Origin: Candidatus Bathyarchaeota archaeon
Lineage (GTDB): Archaea > Thermoproteota > Bathyarchaeia > TCS64
Direction of reading: 5' to 3'
NCBI GenBank assembly: GCA_016934355.1
Contig: JAFGTA010000202.1
Coordinates: 1 to 12,042, forward strand
Length of the DNA stretch: 12,042 bases
Within the stretch, counting starts at the first letter, position 1, and each line of letters opens with the position of its first letter. The position numbers and the translations under genes were made by a program. The notes beneath the pieces are model-generated. The model did not search any database, was not told the DNA's origin, and was given only the letters and a program-made list of their open reading frames with translations. This document shows positions 1 to 7,025 of the stretch, one piece after another.

Positions 1-95
1 CCCCCGGTGATGGCGGCCCCGACGATGACGGCCAGCCCGAGCATCACAGAGTTGACCGGCCTCACTATCTCGACCAGCCCACCCAGTTTAGCCAT
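1..95 (-). CDS. UbiA-family prenyltransferase, N-terminal fragment
   Basis: Reading the minus strand from the ATG at 95 gives an open frame to the window edge, 31 residues starting MAKLGGLVEIVRPVNSVMLG. A short amphipathic stretch with a VRPVNS motif followed by a small-residue-rich hydrophobic segment is how archaeal UbiA proteins begin, especially geranylgeranylglyceryl-phosphate geranylgeranyltransferase (DGGGP synthase), which adds the second isoprenoid chain to archaeal membrane lipids. The Asp-rich catalytic motifs lie outside the window, so the substrate cannot be settled; another UbiA enzyme, for example in quinone or heme pathways, is possible. The gene diverges from the permease at 172. 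A TATA-like box 26-33 bases upstream and no usable Shine-Dalgarno sequence suggest a nearly leaderless transcript. Confidence 0.6.
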   Translation of the reverse strand, partial: MAKLGGLVEIVRPVNSVMLGLAVIVGAAITG

Positions 96-171
96 ACACC
101 TAGGGGTTAGACAACGCCGTAATAAACTCATTGAAGCTGCACAGTTTTTATTCCATGAGCGAACATAGGGG
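96..171. promoter_or_regulatory. Divergent promoter region, UbiA gene / mini-FtsX gene
   Basis: This 76-base gap separates two divergent genes. On the minus strand an AGTTTATT box (121-128) lies about 26-33 bases before the ATG at 95. On the plus strand a TTTTTATT box (145-152) lies about 24 bases before the ATG at 172. Both fit archaeal TATA boxes with transcription starting at or just before the start codon. No strong Shine-Dalgarno sequence precedes either ATG. Assigned by spacing and composition only. Confidence 0.45.
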
Positions 172-789
172 ATGCTGAAGATGAACGCTGAAGCGCCGGG
201 GCGGATACACTTCACCCTGATGGACGCAATAAGGCTCGGGCAGGGCCACATCAGACGCAGGCTTGACCGTTCACTGATCAACATCGCGTCGATAGCCCTC
301 GGACTGAGCTTCTACACTACCATCGTGATCTCAGACCTGCTTTACGCGACGAGCGCGCGGATAGGCGGTGGGCAGGTAGCCGTAGAGTCGTACCAGTACT
401 GGCTGGTGGCGGTGGCCCTCGTGGTATCGGTGGTGGGCATCACCAACGCGATGCTGATAGCCGTCTACGAGCGTTACAGGGAGATCGGCACCATGAAGTG
501 TCTGGGGGCGCTGGACAGGCACATCGTGATGCTTTTCCTAGTCGAGAGCTTCTTCCAGGGCATCGTCGGGGGGCTCGTGGGCTACTTCATAGGCCTTGGC
601 TCGGCGATCGTGATAACCGGCTTCAGCTCAGGGTTCGGCATAGTGTTTCAGGCGCCAACCCTGAGCATGGTCACGATATTCTTCGGGTCCGTTGCGCTGG
701 CGCTGGCCCTCAGCATGGCGGCTACCCTTTACCCGGCTTGGAGGGCGTCCAAGCTGAACCCAGTGGAGGCGTTAAGGTATGAGCTTTGA
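172..789 (+). CDS. Minimal FtsX-type ABC permease without the extracellular domain
   Basis: This 205-residue protein has the four-helix FtsX/MacB permease core: hydrophobic segments at about residues 34-58, 76-98, 118-148 and 165-188. The conserved cytosolic coupling segment YERYREIGTMKCLGA follows the second helix, and the family ending LYPAWRASKLNPVEALR closes the protein. MacB-type permeases are normally near 400 residues because a periplasmic-core domain of about 200 residues sits between helices 1 and 2; here that loop is only about 17 residues. The frame is intact and directly upstream is a divergent gene, so nothing suggests a lost 5' part. Its stop overlaps the start of the ATPase at 779, so the two are translationally coupled and surely form one transporter. 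ATG 181 is an alternative start. The substrate is unknown; lipid, lipoprotein or peptide handling is typical of the class. Confidence 0.85.
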   Translation: MLKMNAEAPGRIHFTLMDAIRLGQGHIRRRLDRSLINIASIALGLSFYTTIVISDLLYATSARIGGGQVAVESYQYWLVAVALVVSVVGITNAMLIAVYERYREIGTMKCLGALDRHIVMLFLVESFFQGIVGGLVGYFIGLGSAIVITGFSSGFGIVFQAPTLSMVTIFFGSVALALALSMAATLYPAWRASKLNPVEALRYEL

Positions 790-1471
790 TCTTGTCATAG
801 AGATACGGAATCTTTACAGACACTACGAGATGGGCGATGAGAAGGTGAAGGCGCTAGACGGCGTCGACCTGAACATAAAGCGAGGCGAGTACGTATCCAT
901 CGTGGGCCCGAGCGGCAGCGGCAAGACCACCCTCTTCAACCTCATAGGCGGCCTCGACAAGCCGACGGAGGGAAACGTCTTCATCGACGGCGTGGACATC
1001 AGCCAGCTTGACGCATACGAGCTTGCGTGGCTCAGGTGCAGGAAGATCGGTTACATCTTCCAGAGCTTCAACCTCATACAGGTGCTCACGGCGCTTGAGA
1101 ACGTCTCGCTCCCCACAGTCTTCGCTGGGATACCTCACGACGAGGGGCTGAAGAAGGCGGAGAAGCTGCTTGAGTCCGTCGGGCTGGGTAAACGGATTCA
1201 CCACCGCCCCACGGAGCTCAGCGCGGGGCAGCAGCAGAGGGTAGCCATCGCGAGGGCGCTGGCCAACGACCCCGCCATCATTCTCGCGGACGAGCCCACC
1301 GGGAACCTCGACCTCAACACGGGCATGGAGATCATCGACCTGCTTCACAGCCTCAACAAGACGCGGGGGCTGACGCTTGTCGCAGCAACCCACGACCTTA
1401 AGATGATCAAGGCCAGCGACCGCATCGTCTGGATGCGGGACGGCACCATAGAGAAGATCGAGAGGGGCTAA
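779..1471 (+). CDS. ABC transporter ATPase, LolD/MacB family
   Basis: This 230-residue cytosolic nucleotide-binding protein powers an FtsX-type permease. It shows Walker [10 protein letters not shown] (residues 43-51), the Q-loop glutamine in FQSFN (Q95), the signature LSAGQQQR (147-154; the usual LSGGQ has Ala at the third position), Walker B IILADE (167-172) followed by the family-typical PTGNLD, and the H-loop histidine in ATHD (H205). Length and motif spacing match LolD, MacB-NBD and FtsE. Its ATG lies inside the last codons of the mini-permease (11-base overlap), so the permease is its first partner. It could also serve the 928-residue permease encoded convergently just downstream, with whose stop codon its own overlaps. 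Confidence 0.93.
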   Translation: MSFDLVIEIRNLYRHYEMGDEKVKALDGVDLNIKRGEYVSIVGPSGSGKTTLFNLIGGLDKPTEGNVFIDGVDISQLDAYELAWLRCRKIGYIFQSFNLIQVLTALENVSLPTVFAGIPHDEGLKKAEKLLESVGLGKRIHHRPTELSAGQQQRVAIARALANDPAIILADEPTGNLDLNTGMEIIDLLHSLNKTRGLTLVAATHDLKMIKASDRIVWMRDGTIEKIERG

Positions 1472-4254
1472 TCGGCCCTCACGGTGCTGTAGTCCATAGT
1501 CAGCTTTCTCACCAGCGAGCCGGCCACGTGCACCCATTTGATGTCTCCCAGCGAGTCCAGCGTGGCCCCGTACTCGCCGTTGGGTAGAGGCGCAACCTTG
1601 AGCTCGTTTCTCGTGTAGAAGTTGCCTGTCGTGGCCTGAAGGGACTTGTAGACGAAGTGGACCGTCCTCTCGTCTCCGACCTTCTGTATCTTTATGGATG
1701 AGGTCACCTGGGTCGGGTGGTTCTCAAGGGTCTTCAGGTTAGCGACCATGTAATCTATGTACTGGTCCACCTCTTCGGGCTCCAGCTTCAAGGGTATGGC
1801 GATGCGGTACGGGTCCTGGAAGCCCCCAACCTCCCGGTCTATCCTCCACCGCCTCATAAGGCTCGGGGTGATCACAACCGAGTTCCGCAGAGCGGCGAAG
1901 GCGCCGGTCAGCACCGCTGATATGGCGAGGGCTATACTGGCGAGGCTCCAGACGGCGGAGACCTTCTGGTGCACCATGAGCCCAAGGTTCAGTAGCGCCA
2001 TCCCCTTGTACAGCCCGAGGCCCACAAGGTACCCGAGGCCGCCCGCGATGAAGCCTGTTATCGTGGCCTCCGCCACGAATATGGCTGAGACCTGTGCCGG
2101 GTTCAGCCCCACAGATGATAGAATCTCGATCTCGCTCCTCCGCTCGTAGAGGGCGTTCAGCATTGTCACCACGACGTTGAGCACGACGATGGCCCACGGG
2201 ATGATTAGAGACAGGCCGCGGCCCTCGAAGTAGTTGCCGAGCCTCAGGGACACGAAGGCGTCCGCCGTCGAGGCGTACGACATGTACCCACGCTCCAGCG
2301 CGAGCTTCTCGGCGAAGCCCTTGGCGTCAACATCCTCATCGAGGCCGATGGCTATCCTCTGGATGCCCACCATAGGTATCTTGGAGGCAGTGCCCACGCG
2401 TAGGATAATGGTCTCCCTCGCCTCGCACTCATCCAACGCCCAGACGGCGACCTCACCCTCCGGGTTTGTGTTCACCCACTTGTCCGGGACGTACCTTGCC
2501 CCGTCGAGGTCACGCAGACCGTTCAGGGCGGCCTCGTCGAAGACCCCCTGCACCTCAAGGTCAAGGTAGAAGATACCGACGGTGTCGCCGATGGCGATGC
2601 TAAGCTGATCTGCGAGTCCACTGGGTATCAGTAGGCCGTACTTGTCAGGAAGCGTACCCCTTAGCATTATGCTACTCAGGTTCACGGTGTCGTCCTCCTC
2701 GGGGTCCACCCCGATGACGCCCAGCATGGGTTCACCGTGTATCGATAGAAAGCTGCGGCGCTGAGGCACGTTCTCCGCCTTAGACGATGTGTATAGGACG
2801 CCGGGCTGCGACGTGAGCCAGCCCCTCTCGGCTTCACTGAACAGTATGAAGGTGGGGTCCGACATACTCCAGGAACCCTCCCGGATAGAGACGCCCTCCC
2901 AATCCCCAGTCTTGCTGTAGCTCCCCTCGATGAGCCCGTACCCCTCCGAGAAGCTGGTCAGGGTCACGAAGCTCATCACAAGCAGGCTTATCGAGATGAG
3001 GGTGAGGAGAAACCTCATCTTCCGCCGCCTGAGGCTACGCTTAGCAATGCTGAAGATGGGTATTATCAGGTTCCTGGTGTGGACACGGCCGCCCGAGCCG
3101 ACGCTGAAGAACCTCGGGAGGATGACGCCGATGAGAGCCAAAGCGATGAATGCGGCTGCCGCTATCTCGACGAAGCTTGTGAATGGAACGATCTTCGAGC
3201 CGGGGTACACCTTGAAGAGGGCGGCGAGACAGACCGAGTAGATTACGGCGTCCAAGCCGAGCTGCTTCACGCCGTCGGCGAGAAGGTACCCGGTGATCAT
3301 GGAGGACGCGGCCATGAAGGTGATGAGTATATAGACGGACAGCCTCGCGTCGCTGTACATCCTGTTGAGCTCGCCGAGGGTGTACACCAGCTTGATGTAG
3401 CCGAGCTTCAGGGACTCGAAGCTATCGCCGTATATCCCCTCATCGTAGAAGTCCCTCGAATCGGATAGCTGTAGCAACGCGGTGCTGTAGGCGCCCTCCT
3501 GCCTCGTCAGGTAGAATCCATAGCCGCTCATCTCCTCCAGCTTCTCCCCGAGGGCGTCCCTAGCCATGTAGGTGAGGACGAAGTTCGATGGCAGGTTGTA
3601 CTCTCTAACGTCAATCGACTGTGTCAACCCCTGCGGCGACGTGCGTATCTCCTCCGTGATGAATCCTCTCCTAACCACGGTTGAGCTCAGGAGGAAGCTG
3701 CTGTTCAGCTTGACCCTAACAACGGAGCCAGCGGGCACCAGCAGGTGCCTCTCAGGTAGCTTCAGCACGCTCATCTCGTTGGAGCCGCCGTACACGAGAG
3801 GTATGCCGAAGAACTCTAGGGTCTCGTTTCCGTCACCCAGTATCGAGTACTCGGCCTGGAGCGCGAGGTTTTCCGTGTCGACGTACAGAAGATCGCCCTC
3901 TACAAGTATCGAGCTGGCCGGGAGAAGAGTGGCGTCGAGGGACGCCGTGGCGACCGTGACATCCGCCTTGAATGGCAGGTAGTCGACGCCGGGGGTCCCC
4001 AGTAGGTCGGCGTAGACTATTATCGTCCCGTTGATGGGCGCTGCGTCTATGTCATAGGCTCCGTCACCGTCCGTGAACGCCGTGTCGAGCTGTCTGGCAC
4101 CCATCAGGAGCTTCACCTCGGCTCCCTCCACCGGGTCGCCGCCGTCGTCCAGAACCCTGCCCGTGAGGGCGTTCACGGGTGACACCGGGAAAATGAAAAG
4201 AACTATGATTGCTACGACAATGAACCGCCTTATCGTTGCGCCGCTTGGCTTCAT
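1468..4254 (-). CDS. Giant FtsX-type permease with N-terminal carboxypeptidase-regulatory-like domain
   Basis: This 928-residue membrane protein is more than twice the usual FtsX/MacB size. Visible in order: a signal-like segment (about 8-29); a carboxypeptidase-regulatory/CNA-B-like beta domain (about 30-110, TGRVLDDGGDPVEGAEV and FTDGDGAYDI); an extracellular region to about 303; three hydrophobic segments (305-325, 334-350, 361-382); basic RRRKMR then FtsX helix 1 (413-433); an extracellular core-like domain (434-682); FtsX helices 2-4 (683-703, 722-748, 766-788) with the YERRSEIEILSSVG coupling segment; and a cytosolic tail of about 140 residues. An N-out start plus three segments puts helix 1 in the normal FtsX orientation, so the parts fit one topology. 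The gene has no ATPase of its own; the nearest is the convergent one at 779-1471. It is probably the partner of that system. The substrate is unknown. Confidence 0.85.
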   Translation of the reverse strand: MKPSGATIRRFIVVAIIVLFIFPVSPVNALTGRVLDDGGDPVEGAEVKLLMGARQLDTAFTDGDGAYDIDAAPINGTIIVYADLLGTPGVDYLPFKADVTVATASLDATLLPASSILVEGDLLYVDTENLALQAEYSILGDGNETLEFFGIPLVYGGSNEMSVLKLPERHLLVPAGSVVRVKLNSSFLLSSTVVRRGFITEEIRTSPQGLTQSIDVREYNLPSNFVLTYMARDALGEKLEEMSGYGFYLTRQEGAYSTALLQLSDSRDFYDEGIYGDSFESLKLGYIKLVYTLGELNRMYSDARLSVYILITFMAASSMITGYLLADGVKQLGLDAVIYSVCLAALFKVYPGSKIVPFTSFVEIAAAAFIALALIGVILPRFFSVGSGGRVHTRNLIIPIFSIAKRSLRRRKMRFLLTLISISLLVMSFVTLTSFSEGYGLIEGSYSKTGDWEGVSIREGSWSMSDPTFILFSEAERGWLTSQPGVLYTSSKAENVPQRRSFLSIHGEPMLGVIGVDPEEDDTVNLSSIMLRGTLPDKYGLLIPSGLADQLSIAIGDTVGIFYLDLEVQGVFDEAALNGLRDLDGARYVPDKWVNTNPEGEVAVWALDECEARETIILRVGTASKIPMVGIQRIAIGLDEDVDAKGFAEKLALERGYMSYASTADAFVSLRLGNYFEGRGLSLIIPWAIVVLNVVVTMLNALYERRSEIEILSSVGLNPAQVSAIFVAEATITGFIAGGLGYLVGLGLYKGMALLNLGLMVHQKVSAVWSLASIALAISAVLTGAFAALRNSVVITPSLMRRWRIDREVGGFQDPYRIAIPLKLEPEEVDQYIDYMVANLKTLENHPTQVTSSIKIQKVGDERTVHFVYKSLQATTGNFYTRNELKVAPLPNGEYGATLDSLGDIKWVHVAGSLVRKLTMDYSTVRAD

Positions 4255-4320
4255 GTCATTGATCTCACAAAATACTCCGAGGTATGGTAAAAACCTTAAG
4301 CCGTAGAGCCTCAGGGAATC
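4255..4320. promoter_or_regulatory. Divergent promoter region, giant permease / cyclophilin-like gene
   Basis: This 66-base gap separates divergent starts. For the minus-strand permease, TTTTTACC (minus strand of 4286-4293) lies about 32-39 bases before the ATG at 4254 and is the best TATA candidate. For the plus strand a weak CTTAAG-centred box (about 4295-4301) lies about 20-26 bases before GTG 4321, which would make that message leaderless. The same TTTTTACC octamer occurs upstream of the second exporter operon at 6184-6191. Confidence 0.35.
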
Positions 4321-4702
4321 GTGAGCGAGATGAAGATCAAGATAGTGACAGACTCGACTGGGCCTGTCGAAGCCACGCTTGACGAGAGAAGCCCAGCCAC
4401 CGCGGAGGCGATCTGGGGCGCCCTACCCATCGAGGCACGCGCCAGCACATGGGGAGACGAGATATACTTCTCCATACCCGTCGAAGCCGAGCCGGAGAAC
4501 CCGAGGGAGGTAGTGGAACTGGGCGACCTTGCGTACTGGCCGCCCGGGAACGCTTTCTGCATATTCTTCGGCAGGACTCCTGCGAGCAGGGGAGACGAGA
4601 TAAGGCCCGCCAGCGCCGTCAACGTGGGGCTCAGTCGACGGCGACCCACGGGTATTCAAGAAGGTTAGAGGCGGGGAACGGGTCAGGATAGAGAGGGCCT
4701 AG
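4321..4702 (+). pseudogene. TM1367-like cyclophilin-fold protein, broken by a one-base frameshift
   Basis: The open frame from GTG 4321 (or ATG 4330, which fits the family start MKIKIV) reads as the cyclophilin-like family of Thermotoga TM1367 (PF04126). Family features visible are [45 protein letters not shown] and PASAVNV. After residue 102 the frame diverges into [13 protein letters not shown] and stops at 4668. Dropping one G from the GGGG run at 4626-4629 restores the expected end, [13 protein letters not shown] then RGGERVRIERA, stopping at 4700-4702. That gives about 126 residues, the family length, and the restored TAG overlaps the TAG of the convergent gene. The cause may be a sequencing or assembly error, a real mutation, or slippage. 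The molecular role of the family is not settled; proline-isomerase activity should not be assumed. Confidence 0.85.
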
Positions 4703-5850
4703 CCCATCTCAGCCAGTCGCATCTTCTCCGCCAGACCGTTGAACAGCGCCTCGACGCTCTGCCGCCCGGTGGATAGAGCGATCAAGGGGCCGTGGGTCCT
4801 TGACCAGAACTCAGAGTCTATGGGTCGCTTGAGCTCGGGGGAGGTGTGACTCGGCGTCTCCTCCATGAGCTTCTCAAGCTGAGATTCCATCGATGTCTCG
4901 TCCACTGATCCCCCCTGAATGCACTTGGAGTAGACCAGCGGGAACAGCATGTGCATCACCTGGACGCCTGGGGTGCCCAGAAGCGTGTAGGCCGACGGCT
5001 CCGTGAAGCACTCGGGGTAAAGCTGGTAAACCGCGTTCCAGTAGTCTATAAGGAGCCTGCCGATTTCGCTGACTGGCATCCCCTTCAGTATGTTCTCCCT
5101 GAGCAGGTCGGCCACCGACCTTATGAGGAGGCTGTCAGGGACTATGTGGTCCTCGTGCCTCTTCTCCCCCACGATCTGGACTCTCTGGTGCCACGGGCTG
5201 CGCGGCGACTGGTTCAGTATGTCAACGACCTCCGTCGCCAGCCCTATCCTGACTCCCTTGCTGCCCTCGAAGTCCATGACCCACTGCTTGCCCCGCTTCC
5301 ACAGCATCCTCTGGAGATGCCTGTAAACGAGGTCGGTGGGGACGCTCCGCTGCCTCTTGTTAACTATATAGAAGAGCATCATCTCGTCGAAGCGTTCAGG
5401 CAACCTCATTATGCTCGCGATCACAGGGTAGTCCTCGAAGTCCCTGTTACGCTCTATGGCCCGTTTCAGCGCCTCGATGCGGTGCTGCCCATCGATGAGC
5501 CAGAGCCTCTCGTCGCCGGTGTCCAGCATCCCGTAGCTGAACCAACCCATATCCTTCTCCTTGGTGTACCCGACGTCGCCCCTGACGTTGAGGAGAATAG
5601 AGGTGGGGAAGCACCCCCACTCGCGTACGAGGTACCGGACCGGGCTGCCCCGCCTGTCCATGAGTCGGCTCTCCGACGGAAGCCTCTGGTACCCCTCGGG
5701 GTTGTCGATGTTCCAGCGGTCGATGCCATACCTGTCGACCACGTCCTTGGCTTTGAAGACCGTTATGAAGATCTCTACTCCCTCTAGCCCTCCGCGCTGG
5801 GTGACGCAGAACGCGTCAAGCTGCAAATGAATCCCCTGAATCACTTGCAT
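4699..5850 (-). CDS. DGQHR-domain protein (DndB/ParB-like)
   Basis: This 383-residue protein is identified by the DGQHR motif in LWLIDGQHRIEAL (motif at residues 120-124) and a second family feature, FYIVNKRQRSVPTDL (160-174), resembling the conserved Asn-containing helix after it in DndB-like proteins. DGQHR proteins belong to the ParB/sulfiredoxin-like fold; the best-known member, DndB, is tied to control of DNA phosphorothioate modification. No dndA, C, D or E gene is visible here, so this is an orphan member and its function is unknown. The C-terminal half is mainly helical by eye with no other motif I recognise. It lies 24 bases downstream of the eight-cysteine gene at 5875-6051 and probably shares its transcript. 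There is no clear ribosome site before ATG 5850. Confidence 0.85.
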   Translation of the reverse strand: MQVIQGIHLQLDAFCVTQRGGLEGVEIFITVFKAKDVVDRYGIDRWNIDNPEGYQRLPSESRLMDRRGSPVRYLVREWGCFPTSILLNVRGDVGYTKEKDMGWFSYGMLDTGDERLWLIDGQHRIEALKRAIERNRDFEDYPVIASIMRLPERFDEMMLFYIVNKRQRSVPTDLVYRHLQRMLWKRGKQWVMDFEGSKGVRIGLATEVVDILNQSPRSPWHQRVQIVGEKRHEDHIVPDSLLIRSVADLLRENILKGMPVSEIGRLLIDYWNAVYQLYPECFTEPSAYTLLGTPGVQVMHMLFPLVYSKCIQGGSVDETSMESQLEKLMEETPSHTSPELKRPIDSEFWSRTHGPLIALSTGRQSVEALFNGLAEKMRLAEMG

Positions 5851-5874
5851 TAGTAGAAGATAACAGTAACTATT

Positions 5875-6051
5875 CTAGTTGAGGCGGTCTTCCTCCAAGG
5901 ACTCGTCGTCCAGGGGGCTATCCTCCCAGCCCATGCAGTCGTAGCAGAGCTTGGCCTTGACATCGCCGCACTCGTCGCAGAACTTGGCTTCGCACTCGGC
6001 GCAGTCGTGGACTTCCTCCACCTCCATACCGCATATTTCACAGATGGGCAT
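5875..6051 (-). CDS. Small eight-cysteine zinc-finger-like protein
   Basis: The minus strand from ATG 6051 to TAG 5875-5877 encodes 58 residues starting MPICEICGMEVEEV. Four CxxC pairs occur at C4/C7, C17/C20, C25/C28 and C36/C39, enough for two zinc sites in a cross-brace or paired-ribbon arrangement. The last 18 residues are acidic and cysteine-free. The 4-4-4-4 cysteine pattern, the intact frame and a well-placed TATA box make it a real gene despite its size. It is the first gene of the probable unit with the DGQHR protein. It may bind nucleic acid or a protein partner; nothing in the sequence distinguishes these. It is not a match I can name. Confidence 0.82.
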   Translation of the reverse strand: MPICEICGMEVEEVHDCAECEAKFCDECGDVKAKLCYDCMGWEDSPLDDESLEEDRLN

Positions 6052-6078
6052 TCTAGTTACTCGGGGGATAGCTGCGGC

Positions 6079-6086
6079 TTTATAAA
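6079..6086 (-). promoter_or_regulatory. TATA box of the zinc-finger / DGQHR unit
   Basis: TTTATAAA, a near-perfect archaeal TATA box within the AT-rich stretch 6078-6092, lies 28-35 bases upstream of ATG 6051. Transcription would begin about 6 bases before the ATG, giving an almost leaderless message. The box is palindromic, but no gene lies at a suitable distance on the plus strand, so the minus-strand reading is preferred. Confidence 0.65.
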
Positions 6087-6183
6087 TATATTGAAGCCGT
6101 GCAACTCAACGCCATCCCATTCAATTACTTTGGTGCGGTGGCTGGAATTGGGCTCACGGAATACTTAGGCCACACGGAACAAA

Positions 6184-6235
6184 TTTTTACCTTTCTAGGG
6201 TAAATAATCGGCATCCTTATAAGTAAAACTTTACC
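6184..6235 (+). promoter_or_regulatory. Promoter and probable operator of the second exporter operon
   Basis: A TTATAAG box (6217-6223) lies 71-77 bases before ATG 6294 and 35-41 before GTG 6258. Around it the pentamer TTTAC or its complement occurs four times: TTTACC (6186-6191) and GGTAAA (6199-6204) form an inverted repeat with a 7-base spacer, and GTAAA-AC-TTTAC (6223-6234) forms a second palindrome directly after the TATA box. This is the layout of a two-site operator from which a repressor could block TBP or polymerase. The remainder of the upstream gap (6093-6183) shows nothing I recognise. Confidence 0.5.
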
Positions 6236-6293
6236 AAGAAATGGTCAAGATACGCCCGTGTCCCTGACGCGGGCAAGGTCAAGAGGAAGAACG

Positions 6294-7025
6294 ATGACAG
6301 CCCCGGAAGCCACCCAAGGCGCGAAGCCAGCCGTGATAAAGACGATTGGCCTAAGGAAGACCTACATGCAGGGCGGCAGACCGCTGGAAGTCCTAAAGGG
6401 CATCGAATTGACGGTGGAGCCCGGGGAGTTCCTGGCAATAATGGGGCCCAGCGGAAGCGGGAAGAGCACACTCCTCAACATGATAGGGGCCCTCGACAGG
6501 CCGACATCCGGCAACGTATATGTAAACGGCGTCGGCCTCACCAAGCTCAGCGACAACCAGGTCGCCGCGCTGCGGAACAGGGACATCGGCTTCATCTTCC
6601 AGTTCTTTAACCTCATCCCCCGTATGGACGCCCAGTCTAACGTGGAGCTGCCCATGGCGATAAACGGTATGGCCCGCGGCAGGCGAAGGAGACGCGCCGA
6701 GGAGCTCTTGGGGCAGGTGGGGCTGGGAGACCGGGTTCACCACAAGCCGAGCCAGCTCAGCGGCGGCGAGCAGCAGAGGGTAGCCGTCGCCCGTTCGCTG
6801 GCGAACGACCCTACTCTGGTGCTCGCGGACGAGGTGACGGGAAACCTTGACTCGAAGACAGGTGACGAGATTATGAGTCTACTCAGGAGACTGAACAAGG
6901 ACGAGGGCAAGACCTTCGTCCTGATCACGCACGACCCGGAGGTGGGTCAGAGCACGGACCGCATCATCCATCTGCGTGACGGATTGATTGCGGGTGAGAA
7001 GAGGATGGTGCCGCTTAATGGATAG
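6294..7025 (+). CDS. ABC transporter ATPase, MacB/LolD family
   Basis: This cytosolic ATPase, 243 residues from ATG 6294, is the first gene of the second exporter operon. Numbered from GTG 6258 it shows Walker A GPSGSGKST (63-71), Q-loop glutamine in FQFFN (Q115), signature LSGGEQQR (167-174), Walker B LVLADE (187-192) and H-loop histidine in ITHD (H225). The stretch after Walker B reads VTGNLD where this family nearly always has PTGNLD. I prefer ATG 6294 because a GAGG lies 7 bases upstream and the preceding 12 residues from GTG 6258 are a basic stretch not expected in the family; GTG 6258 would give 255 residues. Its last bases overlap the start of the COG1361 gene. The permease partner is at 8554-9756. 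Confidence 0.92.
   Translation: MTAPEATQGAKPAVIKTIGLRKTYMQGGRPLEVLKGIELTVEPGEFLAIMGPSGSGKSTLLNMIGALDRPTSGNVYVNGVGLTKLSDNQVAALRNRDIGFIFQFFNLIPRMDAQSNVELPMAINGMARGRRRRRAEELLGQVGLGDRVHHKPSQLSGGEQQRVAVARSLANDPTLVLADEVTGNLDSKTGDEIMSLLRRLNKDEGKTFVLITHDPEVGQSTDRIIHLRDGLIAGEKRMVPLNG

Noticed and set aside
172..789. Mini-permease as a truncated pseudogene
   Set aside because: The frame is intact, all four helices and the C-terminal motif are present, it is coupled to the ATPase, and the upstream region belongs to a divergent promoter and gene with no leftover core-domain sequence.
854..1537. Long open frame (227 codons) on the minus strand over the first ATPase gene
   Set aside because: It is antisense to a gene with every ABC motif. 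Its composition is rich in Val, Arg, Leu and His with no domain, as expected from GC-rich shadow reading.
4951..5787. Open frame of 278 codons on the plus strand opposite the DGQHR gene
   Set aside because: The translation is Val/Pro/Arg/Leu-rich with no recognisable motif, while the opposite strand carries the DGQHR and VNKRQRS family motifs.
4699..5850. A DNA phosphorothioate (Dnd) system
   Set aside because: Only the DndB-like DGQHR domain is present; no DndA, C, D, E or restriction partner is in the window, so no modification system can be claimed.
5850..6041. Minus-strand open frame of 63 codons overlapping the eight-cysteine gene
   Set aside because: It is a shadow in another frame (Ser/Thr/Arg-rich). 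The frame starting at 6051 gives four ordered CxxC pairs and a TATA box at the right distance.
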